A stretch of DNA of 64,000 bases from Acidobacteriota bacterium (lineage in GTDB: Bacteria > Acidobacteriota > Terriglobia > Bryobacterales > Bryobacteraceae): NCBI GenBank assembly GCA_016185425.1, contig JACPNQ010000032.1, positions 1-64,000 on the forward strand, read 5' to 3'. Under the pieces are notes generated by a model. That model searched no databases. It was not told the DNA's origin and saw only the letters and a program-made list of their open reading frames with translations. How positions within the stretch are numbered: the first letter of the stretch is position 1; each line of letters begins with the position of its first letter. Positions 1 through 8,863 of the stretch are shown piece by piece. The translations under genes were made by a program, and so were the position numbers.

Positions 1-288
1 ACCGCCGAATCTACACTCAGTGCCCTTGATGGATATGGACTTCGCGATCATTTGCCCGCTCGTCCGGCAAAGTATGCCTCGAATTCGGTTCTTGTACATC
101 GGCTCCTACGTTTGCTCCACGCTTCTTTCGGACCCCGCCTCGCGGCGACGCCCTTGCGCTTCACTATCACTTCACCTCCATCAGGTTGTGAACAGGACTT
201 TCACCTTCAAGCTGTCGATCATGCTCGGCACACAAAGACAATGGGCGGCCCTATCGGGCCGCCCATATTGTTCGTAAATTTCCGTTAG
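1..288 (+). other. Open frame running in from the left edge
   Basis: Frame 1 is open from the first base to a TAG at 286-288. The translation has no obvious domain; its C-terminal part (HASFGPRLAATPL, then HARHTK) reminds me of conceptual peptides repeated next to mobile or repetitive DNA in soil bacteria, but this is a memory-based impression. The frame runs through the terminator hairpin of the opposite TonB gene and overlaps that gene's stop, which argues against a functional protein. It may be the tail of a degraded element or chance. Confidence 0.2.
241..266 (-). terminator. Rho-independent terminator of the TonB receptor gene
   Basis: A perfect 10-bp stem (ATGGGCGGCC at 241-250 with GGCCGCCCAT at 257-266) with a 6-nt loop lies 18 bases past the TonB gene's stop. 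On the minus strand it is followed by a T-rich run (TTGTCTTTGTGTG). Confidence 0.75.
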
Positions 289-3200
289 AAATCGTAACGA
301 AGAGCGAACTGCATCACGCGTGGCAAGGTGAGTGTATCGGTGTATTTGCCGAAGGAGCCCAAATTGCCGAGATCCGCGGAGGTCTGGAAGGGGTCGAATC
401 GAACGGAATTCGTTGCGTTGAACACCTCCCAACGGAACTGCACGCTGTGTTTTTCGGAGTAGGGCATCGTGAACGTCTTGCCCAGTCCGAAGTCGATGTT
501 GAAATTACCGTCGCCGCGGATGATGTTGCGTCCGCCTGTCTGGCCCGGAAGCGTGTAATCGAACGAAGCGATCGCCGCCGCCGGATTCGGGAAGAGGTTC
601 ACTCCGCCGGTCCCGCCCGGAGGCGCGGGAGCGTTGCGCGTCGTGCCCGCGTTGACTGGCGTGATAGCAGTGGCATAACCGGTAATATTCCAGTTAGTCG
701 GCCAGAATCTGCCGTTTCCTACCGAGGTCGGCAGGCCGGTGGATTGCCGGTACAAACCGCTCAACTGCCATCCGCCAACAATTGCGTTCAACAGCCCGCC
801 TTTATCCGCCAGCGCGCGTCCCTTGCCGAACGGTAAGCCGTAAACAAAGTTCGCGTTCCACTGATGGCGAGTGTCGTAATCGGACGGAGCGCGGAACTGA
901 TCGCGGGCGAAAGCGTTGATAATCGTGCCGTTGGCGTTGGTCGAAATCTCCGGACGCGAAGCCAAGTCAATCGATTTGGACCACGTGTAATTCAGCTCCA
1001 CCTGATCGCCACTGGAGAACCGTTTCCTTACCGTCCACTGCATGCCGTTATAGTTCCCCTTGCCGATGGAGCGAAGGGTGCGGAGATAGCTGAACTGGCG
1101 GTTATAGAATGCATACGGCCCGAACTTGCTGCAACCCGGCGAGCAGGCAACGTCGAGGTCATACAACGCCGAAGTATAGTCAGGCGCATTGGCATTGAAA
1201 TCCTGGTAGACACGTTGCGTTGCAGAAAGCGTCGACGTGGCCAGGCCCGGGTATAGGTTTTCCCAGTAAGGAATCTTCCCGACACTGGCAACCGGCGTTT
1301 TCGCGTTAATCAGTTTCGCCAATTGCGTGGCCGCCTCAAAGTACGTCGTTCCTGATGTGGCGTCCTTCAGGTTCGTAGGCATGGAAATGTCCTCGCTCGT
1401 CAGAGAACGGCGGGAGAGTCGGCCAACATAACTGGCCTGCACGAACCATCCACCCTTGAATTCACGGCCGATTGAGAAGCTCATGTTTATGGTGTAGGGA
1501 GGCAGAAGTTTATCATCCAGCGAATTGGTGATCGCGAACACGTTCGGCGCAACTTGTGGGAAGCCGGCTTTGGGCGCGGGCAGCAGAACGCTCGGCGGGA
1601 TGTTATTCAAGCCCGTGAATCGCGGGGCCGTGCTCAGCGTCAGACCCGCCGACGGATTGGTGAGGGCCGTGGACAGCCCCAGGGCCGTAGCGTCCGCATT
1701 CGTAATCAGGCCTGCCCCCATCACGTCGTAAAACATGCCAAAACCCGCGCGAATCGCCGTCTTTCCGGGTCCTCCAAAGAGGAACTTCGACAGGCCCGAA
1801 TCGCCCTGGGGAGCATAAGCTATGGCCACTCGCGGCGAAAAATTCTTCTTGTGGAAGGGGTACAGGGACCGCCCGCCCGGCTGTTCGGACAAGACATATT
1901 CCACCGGCCTCACCAGCGATTGCGGCGCGCCCACACTGGCGAGCGCCACGCGCTGGTCGAAGAAGCTGGAGAGCGATTCCCTGGCGACCGTTTGTACTCC
2001 ATTTGCCTCATAAATCGGCGGCATCAAGGACCAGCGCAGTCCGTATGTCACAGTCATCGCCTTGGAGACCTTCCACGTATCCTGGCCGTAGAGTTCGTAC
2101 TCCTCCGCATTGAATTGGCGTACCACCGCGGCGCCAACTGCCAGCGGGGTTCCGTCCTTGTTGTAGTTATACTGGGCGTTGCCTTGGCTCACGACACCCA
2201 GCACCGCCATCGCCGCGTCGCGGTAGGCCACGCGGGCCGTACTGCGGATATCGGTAAGCGGCGCATTCAGGTCGTTGCCGCTCGCGTTCAGCCACGATGC
2301 GTTTGTTGACGCCGACGGAAACGAGTTCGCATAGTTCTGCCGGTTGTTGCGAATCAGACGGATCACGCCGCCAACCCGGATATCATGCGCCCCGCGATTC
2401 CATGTGAAATCGTTGCCGATCGTGTGAACCGGCGTCTTGCGAATGAACGGCCGGTCGGTGCCATTCAGGGCACTAATCGTTCGGAAAGTCGTAAACGGCA
2501 ACAGCGAAACGCCGGTACTCTCCGTCCCTACGCGCGTGATTCCATAGCGGAAGTTATTCACCTTTGTGGAAGAGAAGATGCTCGTCAAACCTGTTGCCAA
2601 GCCCTTTGTATTCGCGATGTTGTTGTTGTTCGGCGGCAGTCCCGGGAACTGCGGCGCGCTCGTGCTGCTGTCGTCCTGCAGATTGCCTCGAACAAACGCC
2701 GTGTGCTTGGCGGCCGAGTCGAGCACATAATCGAGTTTTGCGATGTAAGTCTTCCAGTCGAGCTTTATCGGGGCGTTAAAGCGAAATCCAGCGGTATTGA
2801 TGGCATCGCCGGCGGCGGAATCGTTCGGCAATGGATATTTCTGCAGAACGGAAAGCGCCGTGGCGCTCGGGCCGATGCCCAGCGGATCGATGCGCGTCCT
2901 GAGATCGGTTGGCGATAGCGATGCAATCGATCCGTCCGTACGGATGTACTTCACAGTGCCTTCACGCAAACTCGCCGTTGGGACCGTGCGCAACACGGAA
3001 TCCTCACGGCGGTCCTTCCGGCCTTCATAGTTGCCGAAGAGGAAGAGCCGGTTCTTAATAATCGCTCCTCCCAAGCGGGCGCCGTAAGTGTTGCGATTCA
3101 GCTTGGCGAGCCGTACGCCATTCTGATTGTTGAAAAAGCTGTTGGCGTTCGTCGCCTTATTCCGCAGATACTCGTATGCCGCTCCGTGCAATTCGTTCGT

Positions 3201-3926
3201 TCCGCCCCGAGTCACCAGCGAAATCTGCGCCCCCGAGGAACGGCCTTGTTCGGCGTTCGCGTTCGTCGTCACAACACGGAATTCCTGCACACTGTCGAGC
3301 GTTACGCGCAGCACGCTGGTGAATGGATCGCGGTTCTGCTGGTCGTTCACGTCGACGCCGTCCAGCGTCACATTCGCCTGATCGCTCTTGCCGCCATTCA
3401 CGTTGCCTCCGCGGTAATCGCTGCCCATGTTCGACCCGGCAAACGTCACACCTGGCTGAAGCGACAACAGCCCCGCCACATTCCTCGCTTCAAACGGCAA
3501 CTGCAGAATCGGCTTCGTCCCAAACGAATTCCCCAGCGAAGCATCGACCGTATTGATCTGCACGGCGTCCGCGGACACGGAAACCGTGTCGGAAATCGTA
3601 CCGACCTCCAACTTAATATTCACGGTCGCCGGGGTATTCACCAGGAATCGCAGTCCGCTCACGACCGCCGACGAAAACCCGCTCGCCTTCGCCGTCATTC
3701 TGTAGTTGCCCGGCTGTAGCTGCGCGACCGAGTATGCACCCGACGCGTCCGTGGTTACGTCGCGTTTGGTGCCGTTATCGAGATTGTTCAACTCAATCGT
3801 TGCGTTCGGGACAACCGCGCCGGTTGGGTCGGTTACCAAACCGGTTACGGAAGTCGTTGTTTGTCCGAACGCGGAGAGGACGGCAAGGAGCAGTCCCCCT
3901 ATTAGCCGGAAGCCGTTGCTATTCAT
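285..3926 (-). CDS. TonB-dependent receptor, Oar-like, with carboxypeptidase-regulatory-like domain
   Basis: Outer-membrane receptor predicted to import a TonB-dependent ligand, which the sequence does not identify. The 1213-residue product starts with a signal peptide ending near residue 22 (LLLAVLSAFGQ), then a carboxypeptidase-regulatory-like beta-sandwich (about 25-110; VTDPTGAVVPNATIEL), a plug domain (about 120-240) and a long beta-barrel ending in an aromatic residue (QFALRYDF), the usual signal for outer-membrane insertion. The ATG at 3926 follows AGGGGAAATC, a good ribosome-binding site. It is transcribed alone: pyrF ends 281 bases upstream and a terminator lies directly downstream. 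Very long receptors of this architecture are expanded in Solibacter-type Acidobacteriota. Confidence 0.93.
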   Translation of the reverse strand: MNSNGFRLIGGLLLAVLSAFGQTTTSVTGLVTDPTGAVVPNATIELNNLDNGTKRDVTTDASGAYSVAQLQPGNYRMTAKASGFSSAVVSGLRFLVNTPATVNIKLEVGTISDTVSVSADAVQINTVDASLGNSFGTKPILQLPFEARNVAGLLSLQPGVTFAGSNMGSDYRGGNVNGGKSDQANVTLDGVDVNDQQNRDPFTSVLRVTLDSVQEFRVVTTNANAEQGRSSGAQISLVTRGGTNELHGAAYEYLRNKATNANSFFNNQNGVRLAKLNRNTYGARLGGAIIKNRLFLFGNYEGRKDRREDSVLRTVPTASLREGTVKYIRTDGSIASLSPTDLRTRIDPLGIGPSATALSVLQKYPLPNDSAAGDAINTAGFRFNAPIKLDWKTYIAKLDYVLDSAAKHTAFVRGNLQDDSSTSAPQFPGLPPNNNNIANTKGLATGLTSIFSSTKVNNFRYGITRVGTESTGVSLLPFTTFRTISALNGTDRPFIRKTPVHTIGNDFTWNRGAHDIRVGGVIRLIRNNRQNYANSFPSASTNASWLNASGNDLNAPLTDIRSTARVAYRDAAMAVLGVVSQGNAQYNYNKDGTPLAVGAAVVRQFNAEEYELYGQDTWKVSKAMTVTYGLRWSLMPPIYEANGVQTVARESLSSFFDQRVALASVGAPQSLVRPVEYVLSEQPGGRSLYPFHKKNFSPRVAIAYAPQGDSGLSKFLFGGPGKTAIRAGFGMFYDVMGAGLITNADATALGLSTALTNPSAGLTLSTAPRFTGLNNIPPSVLLPAPKAGFPQVAPNVFAITNSLDDKLLPPYTINMSFSIGREFKGGWFVQASYVGRLSRRSLTSEDISMPTNLKDATSGTTYFEAATQLAKLINAKTPVASVGKIPYWENLYPGLATSTLSATQRVYQDFNANAPDYTSALYDLDVACSPGCSKFGPYAFYNRQFSYLRTLRSIGKGNYNGMQWTVRKRFSSGDQVELNYTWSKSIDLASRPEISTNANGTIINAFARDQFRAPSDYDTRHQWNANFVYGLPFGKGRALADKGGLLNAIVGGWQLSGLYRQSTGLPTSVGNGRFWPTNWNITGYATAITPVNAGTTRNAPAPPGGTGGVNLFPNPAAAIASFDYTLPGQTGGRNIIRGDGNFNIDFGLGKTFTMPYSEKHSVQFRWEVFNATNSVRFDPFQTSADLGNLGSFGKYTDTLTLPRVMQFALRYDF

Positions 3927-4015
3927 GATTTCCCCTTTGAACCAGACGCAACCCGGGGTCTGGCGACAACCTGCGATTCACCCGCTCATGCGAATGAAAC
4001 TTTTGATGATTGTCA

Positions 4016-4044
4016 TTGTTACCAGAAGCAAACTAACCGGTCAA
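4016..4044 (-). promoter_or_regulatory. Predicted sigma70-type promoter of the TonB receptor gene
   Basis: On the minus strand TTGACC (4039-4044) and TAACAA (4016-4021) are separated by 17 bases, leaving a leader of roughly 80 bases before the ATG at 3926. The -35 box lies within a direct repeat of AACCGGT (4035-4041 and 4043-4049) whose ACCGGT cores are palindromic, so a dimeric regulator could bind there. This is a prediction from sequence only. Confidence 0.4.
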
Positions 4045-4206
4045 CCGGTGGCAGAACATGCAACGAGTGCAAATTCATGCAGCACGATAGACACGGGTAT
4101 GCACGCGCTGCTACCTAACCCATTGACAAATAAAGCGGTCTACGTTACTCGCGCAACCACATGCCACCAACGAGAAGTGGTTGTAGAGTTTTCATTTTGA
4201 TATTCT

Positions 4207-4893
4207 CTATCGAGCCGACAACTTTAGCTCATCCAATATTTCACGAACTGCTTTATTCGGGTCCACGGCATGCGTCACTTGCCGGCCGACCACTAAGTAG
4301 CTGGCGCCGTCTGCCATTGCCTGCGCTGGCGTCGCCACTCGCTTCTGGTCGCCCTTCACCGCACCCGCACTCCGGACACCGGGCGTGACCAGCAACTTAT
4401 CGCCACCAGCTATGCGCCGCACATCGCCCACTTCCAAGGGCGAGCACACCAATCCGTCCACACCTGCCCGCATCGCGTTGCGCACACGCAGATCGAACAG
4501 CTTGCGAATCGCATAGGGGTAGCCCATCTCATGAATATCCACCTGGTCGAGGCTCGTCAGTACGGTCACCGCAAGAATCTTCAGCTTGCTGCTTCCCCGC
4601 CCCGCCACGGCCGCGCGCATCACTTGTGGCTCCGCGTGTACTGTCAGAAAGCTGACGCCGCTTTTGGCGATCTGTACGGTCGCTCGCCGTACCGTTTCGC
4701 CGATGTCATGCAGCTTCAAATCCAGGAAAACCTTCTTCCGCCGCTTGATCAGCTCCTTGACGAACTCCATGCCCGCCGCAGCATAAAGCTCCAGCCCGAC
4801 CTTATAGAAGCCGACGCTCTTCGAAGTCGCATCGACAATTTTCCGCGCTTCGGAGGCGGTTTCGCAGTCCAGGGCAATAATGATTGGGTTCAT
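4207..4893 (-). CDS. pyrF: Orotidine 5'-phosphate decarboxylase
   Basis: Decarboxylates OMP to UMP, the last step of de novo pyrimidine synthesis, in the cytoplasm. The 228-residue protein is of normal length for the short OMP decarboxylase class and shows the catalytic Asp-Lys-Asp array in FLDLKLHDIGETV. The N-terminal PIIIALDCE strand and the C-terminal LVTPGVR and YLVVGRQVT phosphate-binding segments fit the TIM barrel. Its ATG overlaps the selD stop as ATGA (4890-4893), so it is probably translated by coupling as the last gene of a three-gene operon. Confidence 0.95.
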   Translation of the reverse strand: MNPIIIALDCETASEARKIVDATSKSVGFYKVGLELYAAAGMEFVKELIKRRKKVFLDLKLHDIGETVRRATVQIAKSGVSFLTVHAEPQVMRAAVAGRGSSKLKILAVTVLTSLDQVDIHEMGYPYAIRKLFDLRVRNAMRAGVDGLVCSPLEVGDVRRIAGGDKLLVTPGVRSAGAVKGDQKRVATPAQAMADGASYLVVGRQVTHAVDPNKAVREILDELKLSAR

Positions 4894-5915
4894 CTCAGTT
4901 CCAGCGGCTTCGGTCCGCGTTCCCGCACCCAGCCGATTTTCCGCGTGGGCGGATACATCGCCTGCATCTTTGCGACGTCACTTTCGGGCATCGCAATCAA
5001 GAGACCGCCCGATGTCTGCGGATCGAAAAGTAGCTGTTCCAACACCGGGTCGATTTCGCCCATGTTCAGGACGGCGCATCCCGCAAAATCCAGATTGTTG
5101 CGAAGCCCGCCGGGAATCGCGCCGCCAGCGGCATAGTCGTAGGCGCCGGGGAGCAGCGGAATGCTGGCCGTATCCAGAACGATCGTTACGCCGCTGGCGG
5201 CTGCCATTTCCCGCGAATGGCCCAACATCCCGAAACCCGTGATGTCGGTACACGCGTGCGCATCGGTGGCGAGCATCGCGCGACAGGCATCCTTGTTGAG
5301 CGTCAACATGCTGACGATCGCGTCATCCATATGTGCCGTCTCGACCGTTCCCTGCTTCAGCGCGGTAGAAATCACGCCGGTGCCAATCGCCTTGGTGAAG
5401 ACAATCGCGTCACCCGGCCGTGCGCCCGCGTTGGTCAAAATGCGCTTCGGGTCCACCAGGCCGGTCACGGCATACCCGAATTTCGGCTCGATATCCGCGA
5501 CGCTGTGTCCGCCGAGAATGACGCAATTGGCTTCCTTCATCTTGTCCAGTCCGCCGAGGAGAATCTGCCCAAGGTCCTCCAGGTTGCCGTCGCGCGGCCA
5601 CGTCAACACTGACAGCGACGACACCGGTGAACCTCCCATGGCGTAGACATCGGACAGCGCGTTGGTTGCGGCGATCGCGCCAAAGACGTAGGGATCGTCG
5701 ACGACCGGAGTGAAGAAATCCACCGTTTGCACCAGCGCGGTGTCCGGAGAGATTTGAAAGACGCCGGCATCGTCGGAGGTATCGAAACCTACCAGCACGC
5801 GGGGGTCGGATTGCTTCGGCAACGCCCCCAGCACCTGCTCCAGCACCTTCGGGCTCAGTTTGCTGGCGCAGCCGCCAGCCTTGACCTGTGTTGTTAATCT
5901 CCGATCGGACATCAT
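4890..5915 (-). CDS. selD: Selenide, water dikinase (selenophosphate synthetase)
   Basis: Makes selenophosphate from selenide and ATP, the selenium donor for selenocysteine and seleno-tRNA. The start is ATG 5915, which overlaps the upstream stop as ATGA; a second ATG follows directly. The 341-residue product has the N-terminal Cys/Lys motif GGCASKLSPKVLEQ: the essential Cys is a normal cysteine, not selenocysteine, the essential Lys is kept, and the second Cys of the E. coli enzyme (known not to be essential) is Ser. Metal- and ATP-binding segments such as VGFDTSDDAGVF, TDITGFGMLGH and FDPQTSGGLL are present. It implies selenium use by this organism, although no selA, selB or selC is in the window. 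Confidence 0.95.
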   Translation of the reverse strand: MMSDRRLTTQVKAGGCASKLSPKVLEQVLGALPKQSDPRVLVGFDTSDDAGVFQISPDTALVQTVDFFTPVVDDPYVFGAIAATNALSDVYAMGGSPVSSLSVLTWPRDGNLEDLGQILLGGLDKMKEANCVILGGHSVADIEPKFGYAVTGLVDPKRILTNAGARPGDAIVFTKAIGTGVISTALKQGTVETAHMDDAIVSMLTLNKDACRAMLATDAHACTDITGFGMLGHSREMAAASGVTIVLDTASIPLLPGAYDYAAGGAIPGGLRNNLDFAGCAVLNMGEIDPVLEQLLFDPQTSGGLLIAMPESDVAKMQAMYPPTRKIGWVRERGPKPLELR

Positions 5916-8278
5916 TTCGATTGTAGGACGACCGGCAGCTCGGCCTCCGTGATGACGCGCGTATTTGCCGGCCACGCCTTCGCGGCGATGTTGAATCGCA
6001 GCCACGCGTTCCGCACCAACTCATCCACCTGGCCATCCGAACGTCCGAACAACTCGCGGCTGATACCATCGCTGGTACGCGGGCCGAAGACCGCTTCCCA
6101 GGATTCCCATCGCCCGCCATCGGGGCCGAGCACATTCTCGCGTAATGTCGAAGAAGCGATACTCCAGCCAGGGCCAAACGGCCGCATTTGTCCTTTGCCG
6201 TCCTGGAAGAAGTTGCTTGGCTTTGCCGTCAGGTCGATGCCGAAGAAGTTGCGGAAGTCGAGCGGGTCCGGGCGGACCGCCCAGGCCTCGCCAAATTCTT
6301 TCGGATGAGCCTGCTTCAAATGGATCGCTGCCCAGCCGCCAAATCCGTCCCCTAGCAAGTGCGGCGGCGCACCCCGTCCCAACGCGGGCAAGAGCTCTTC
6401 GAGCAGCGCGCGTTCCCATGGCCCGTTCACATCGGAGTCAGTGAAAGCGTGATGGCCGTAGCGGTACACGCAGTCGAGGAAGATCAAGGTCGGGCGCGGC
6501 TTGCCATCCAAGAGCAGTGTGCGGAGCCGGCTGCGCGAAAGCGTCTCGCCGAATGCGTGCAACACCAGCACTCTCTCGCCGCCCGTTCCCGGGACAACAT
6601 CGGCTCGCAGCGTCACCGGCTGGTGATGAAATCGAGAGAGAAGGGCGCTCATCACTTCCACGGTCGCTTTCGGTGGGCGCGTGACGCCAGATCCGCGCGT
6701 CAATGCAAAGGAGTAGACGCGATCCGCCTTCGGATCAAAGTGGTCGATGGTGATCAAATCGCTGCGGAGATCGCCTGGGCTAAGTCCGCCATACGGGAAG
6801 TCATGTTCCGGATCGAATACCACCGTGAAGTAGAAGCGCGCCGGATCGGTGGCGGTAATGGCGCCGGGGAATGCCGAGATCATCGGGTCTAGGATCACGG
6901 CTTGTCCAGCCGGCCACTGCAACACTTCGCGGGAAGCAATCCATACTCGGGCCGGATCGTCGTCGGAGGGCAGGACAATGCCGCCCACGGGCGGCTGCGT
7001 AGTGCCAAATACCAGCAGCCGTCCGCTCAACGGCGAGGCGGCGGTGTGGGTAATGGAATAACGAGCCTGGCGCGGCGCCGGTAAGGAACCGGCAGGCACT
7101 GGGATCGCGCCCGGCATTTGCCAGCAATCGCCAATCGGCCGGCCGGCGTAGTAGTGCAACCCGTAACGCAGGGAACGCGGGACTCTTTCGGCGCAGGCAT
7201 CAGCGGTAACCTGCCCGCTCAATGCGCGAGCCGTCACTTGCGGATCGAGGACCGGCGCGACGAACAGTTTCACGGCCAGGATCACAACGGTCACCGCCGC
7301 CGCCAGACCATACGGCCACCGCGCCGCTTGCGGTACGCCAACCGCCATCAGAATGGCAAGAGCCGGCAGCAGCGGCAGTAAATAACCAGGCAGCTTATTC
7401 GCGCCCGCGGAGAAGACCACGAATCCAAACGCAAACCACACCACCAGGTAACGCCAGCGCTCCTCCTTCCACGGCGCGTGGATCAACAACAGCGGCCAGG
7501 GGACCAAGAACCCGATCAATACAGGCACGTAGAACCAAAACGGTTGTACATGCTGCAGATCGGCGCTGACGAATCGGCTGAAATGATGCTTGACGAACAG
7601 TTCGTCAATGAACGCCCAGCCCTCGCGCCGCACCATCGCGGCATACCACGGTCCCGCGACCACGAGAGCCGCGCCCGCAACAATCGGCCATTGCCGCCAG
7701 CGTCCGCGAGCGAACCAAACCAACGGCGCGGCCAGCGCCACCGGCACCAGCGCCTTTGCCAGGATGGCAAGCCCGAAAAACACGCCCGCTACCCATGCGT
7801 CGCGCGCTTTTCCGTCCTCAATCCACGCCAGACTCACGAGCATCGCAACCGCAAAGCAGATCGACAGAGGCACATCGGTCACGGCGACATAGGAGTAGGC
7901 GATCCAGCCGGCCGACGTCGCCAGAATACAGACGGCAAGGAGCGCCTGCCCGCCGGTGAGCCAGCGGCGCAGGTAGAACCGGAACCAGATCAAGAACGAG
8001 ACGCTCGCGAGCGCCAGCGGCAACCGCGGGGCGGCCTCCGGGCCTAGCCCGAGCCGAAACCCGATCGCCGACATCCAATACAGAAGAGGCGGCTTTTCCA
8101 GCCACGCCTCGCCGTCCAATTTCGGAACGACCCAGTCACCGGATTGCGCCATCTCACGGGCGATAGCGGCATAGCGTGGTTCGTCCGGTCCGTAGAGTCC
8201 GAACGCCGTGGTCCAGGCAGGGTAAAGGATGAGAAGAGCCAAGAGCGGCGCCAGGCGGCGCGCCCAATTCGATAGCAC
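5912..8278 (-). CDS. ArnT/GT39-type membrane glycosyltransferase fused to esterase-like domain
   Basis: Residues 1-380 form a polytopic GT-C glycosyltransferase of the ArnT/dolichyl-phosphate-mannose type: after TM1 comes the luminal acidic motif GPDEPRY, then EKPPLLYW and about ten membrane helices. Such enzymes transfer a sugar from a polyprenyl carrier at the periplasmic face. From about residue 410 the sequence switches to the two-part architecture of enterochelin-esterase-like proteins: a beta-sandwich (SGRLLVF to FDPEHDFPYGGLSPGD) and an alpha/beta-hydrolase part (about 540-788). The nucleophile elbow reads LLGDGFGGW (about 641-649), so the expected Ser is missing, and the end appears to lack the catalytic His. 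GTG start at 8278. First gene of the operon with selD and pyrF. Confidence 0.8.
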   Translation of the reverse strand: MLSNWARRLAPLLALLILYPAWTTAFGLYGPDEPRYAAIAREMAQSGDWVVPKLDGEAWLEKPPLLYWMSAIGFRLGLGPEAAPRLPLALASVSFLIWFRFYLRRWLTGGQALLAVCILATSAGWIAYSYVAVTDVPLSICFAVAMLVSLAWIEDGKARDAWVAGVFFGLAILAKALVPVALAAPLVWFARGRWRQWPIVAGAALVVAGPWYAAMVRREGWAFIDELFVKHHFSRFVSADLQHVQPFWFYVPVLIGFLVPWPLLLIHAPWKEERWRYLVVWFAFGFVVFSAGANKLPGYLLPLLPALAILMAVGVPQAARWPYGLAAAVTVVILAVKLFVAPVLDPQVTARALSGQVTADACAERVPRSLRYGLHYYAGRPIGDCWQMPGAIPVPAGSLPAPRQARYSITHTAASPLSGRLLVFGTTQPPVGGIVLPSDDDPARVWIASREVLQWPAGQAVILDPMISAFPGAITATDPARFYFTVVFDPEHDFPYGGLSPGDLRSDLITIDHFDPKADRVYSFALTRGSGVTRPPKATVEVMSALLSRFHHQPVTLRADVVPGTGGERVLVLHAFGETLSRSRLRTLLLDGKPRPTLIFLDCVYRYGHHAFTDSDVNGPWERALLEELLPALGRGAPPHLLGDGFGGWAAIHLKQAHPKEFGEAWAVRPDPLDFRNFFGIDLTAKPSNFFQDGKGQMRPFGPGWSIASSTLRENVLGPDGGRWESWEAVFGPRTSDGISRELFGRSDGQVDELVRNAWLRFNIAAKAWPANTRVITEAELPVVLQSK

Positions 8279-8317
8279 CTAACCAGTATAGAAACGGCGC
8301 GCGATAGAATAGGGCAG

Positions 8318-8863
8318 ATGCGGCGAAAGTTTGTTTTGGCGGCAGCGGCGAAGTTGGCCGCGTGGGCGGCCATTGAGCGTTGCGGATGCGACCCGGCCCA
8401 ACCCGGCACGCTCGCCGAACGCGTGTGCAGCCTTACAAATGAAGCCGTCAAACAGCCCGATTCTCTGGAAGTTTTCTTCCTGAAAGATGCGAATCCCCGC
8501 AAAGCAAACCGGACGCTTGCCTTGCCGCGCCGTGTCGTCACCGGCGAAGTCCACGAGCTTCGCCACCTCTCCCCGGCCGAGCGCGACAAGCTTTGGCGCG
8601 AGGCCATCTCCAAAGCTAAAGAGTTGTGGGGGGAGGAGTGGGGAGTGGCGTACAATGGGGTCAAAGTCAGAACCCAGTGCCACCTTCACCTCCACATTGG
8701 GAAGCTGCTGAAAGGCGTGGATAGCGGCGAAGCCATCTACGTCCGCCGCCTGGAAGATATTCCCGTCCCGAAGGACGGATCAGGCCTCTGGATTCATCCA
8801 GCCGGCAACCGGCTGAAAGTCCATTTGAACGAACAGATTTGCGAAACGGTGTTACTACGATGA
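8318..8863 (+). CDS. HIT-like protein, probably CDP-diacylglycerol pyrophosphatase family
   Basis: 181 residues with a hydrophobic, possibly membrane-directed N-terminus. The central segment VRTQCHLHLHIGKL carries the His-x-His-x-His triad of HIT-fold nucleotide hydrolases, and its setting resembles the E. coli CDP-diacylglycerol pyrophosphatase Cdh motif, which suggests cleavage of a nucleotide-diphosphate lipid or similar compound. The C-terminal WIHPAGNRLKVHLNEQ fits the same family. The gene starts 40 bases from the divergent glycosyltransferase gene and its stop overlaps the next start as ATGA (8860-8863). The substrate is not certain. Confidence 0.6.
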   Translation: MRRKFVLAAAAKLAAWAAIERCGCDPAQPGTLAERVCSLTNEAVKQPDSLEVFFLKDANPRKANRTLALPRRVVTGEVHELRHLSPAERDKLWREAISKAKELWGEEWGVAYNGVKVRTQCHLHLHIGKLLKGVDSGEAIYVRRLEDIPVPKDGSGLWIHPAGNRLKVHLNEQICETVLLR

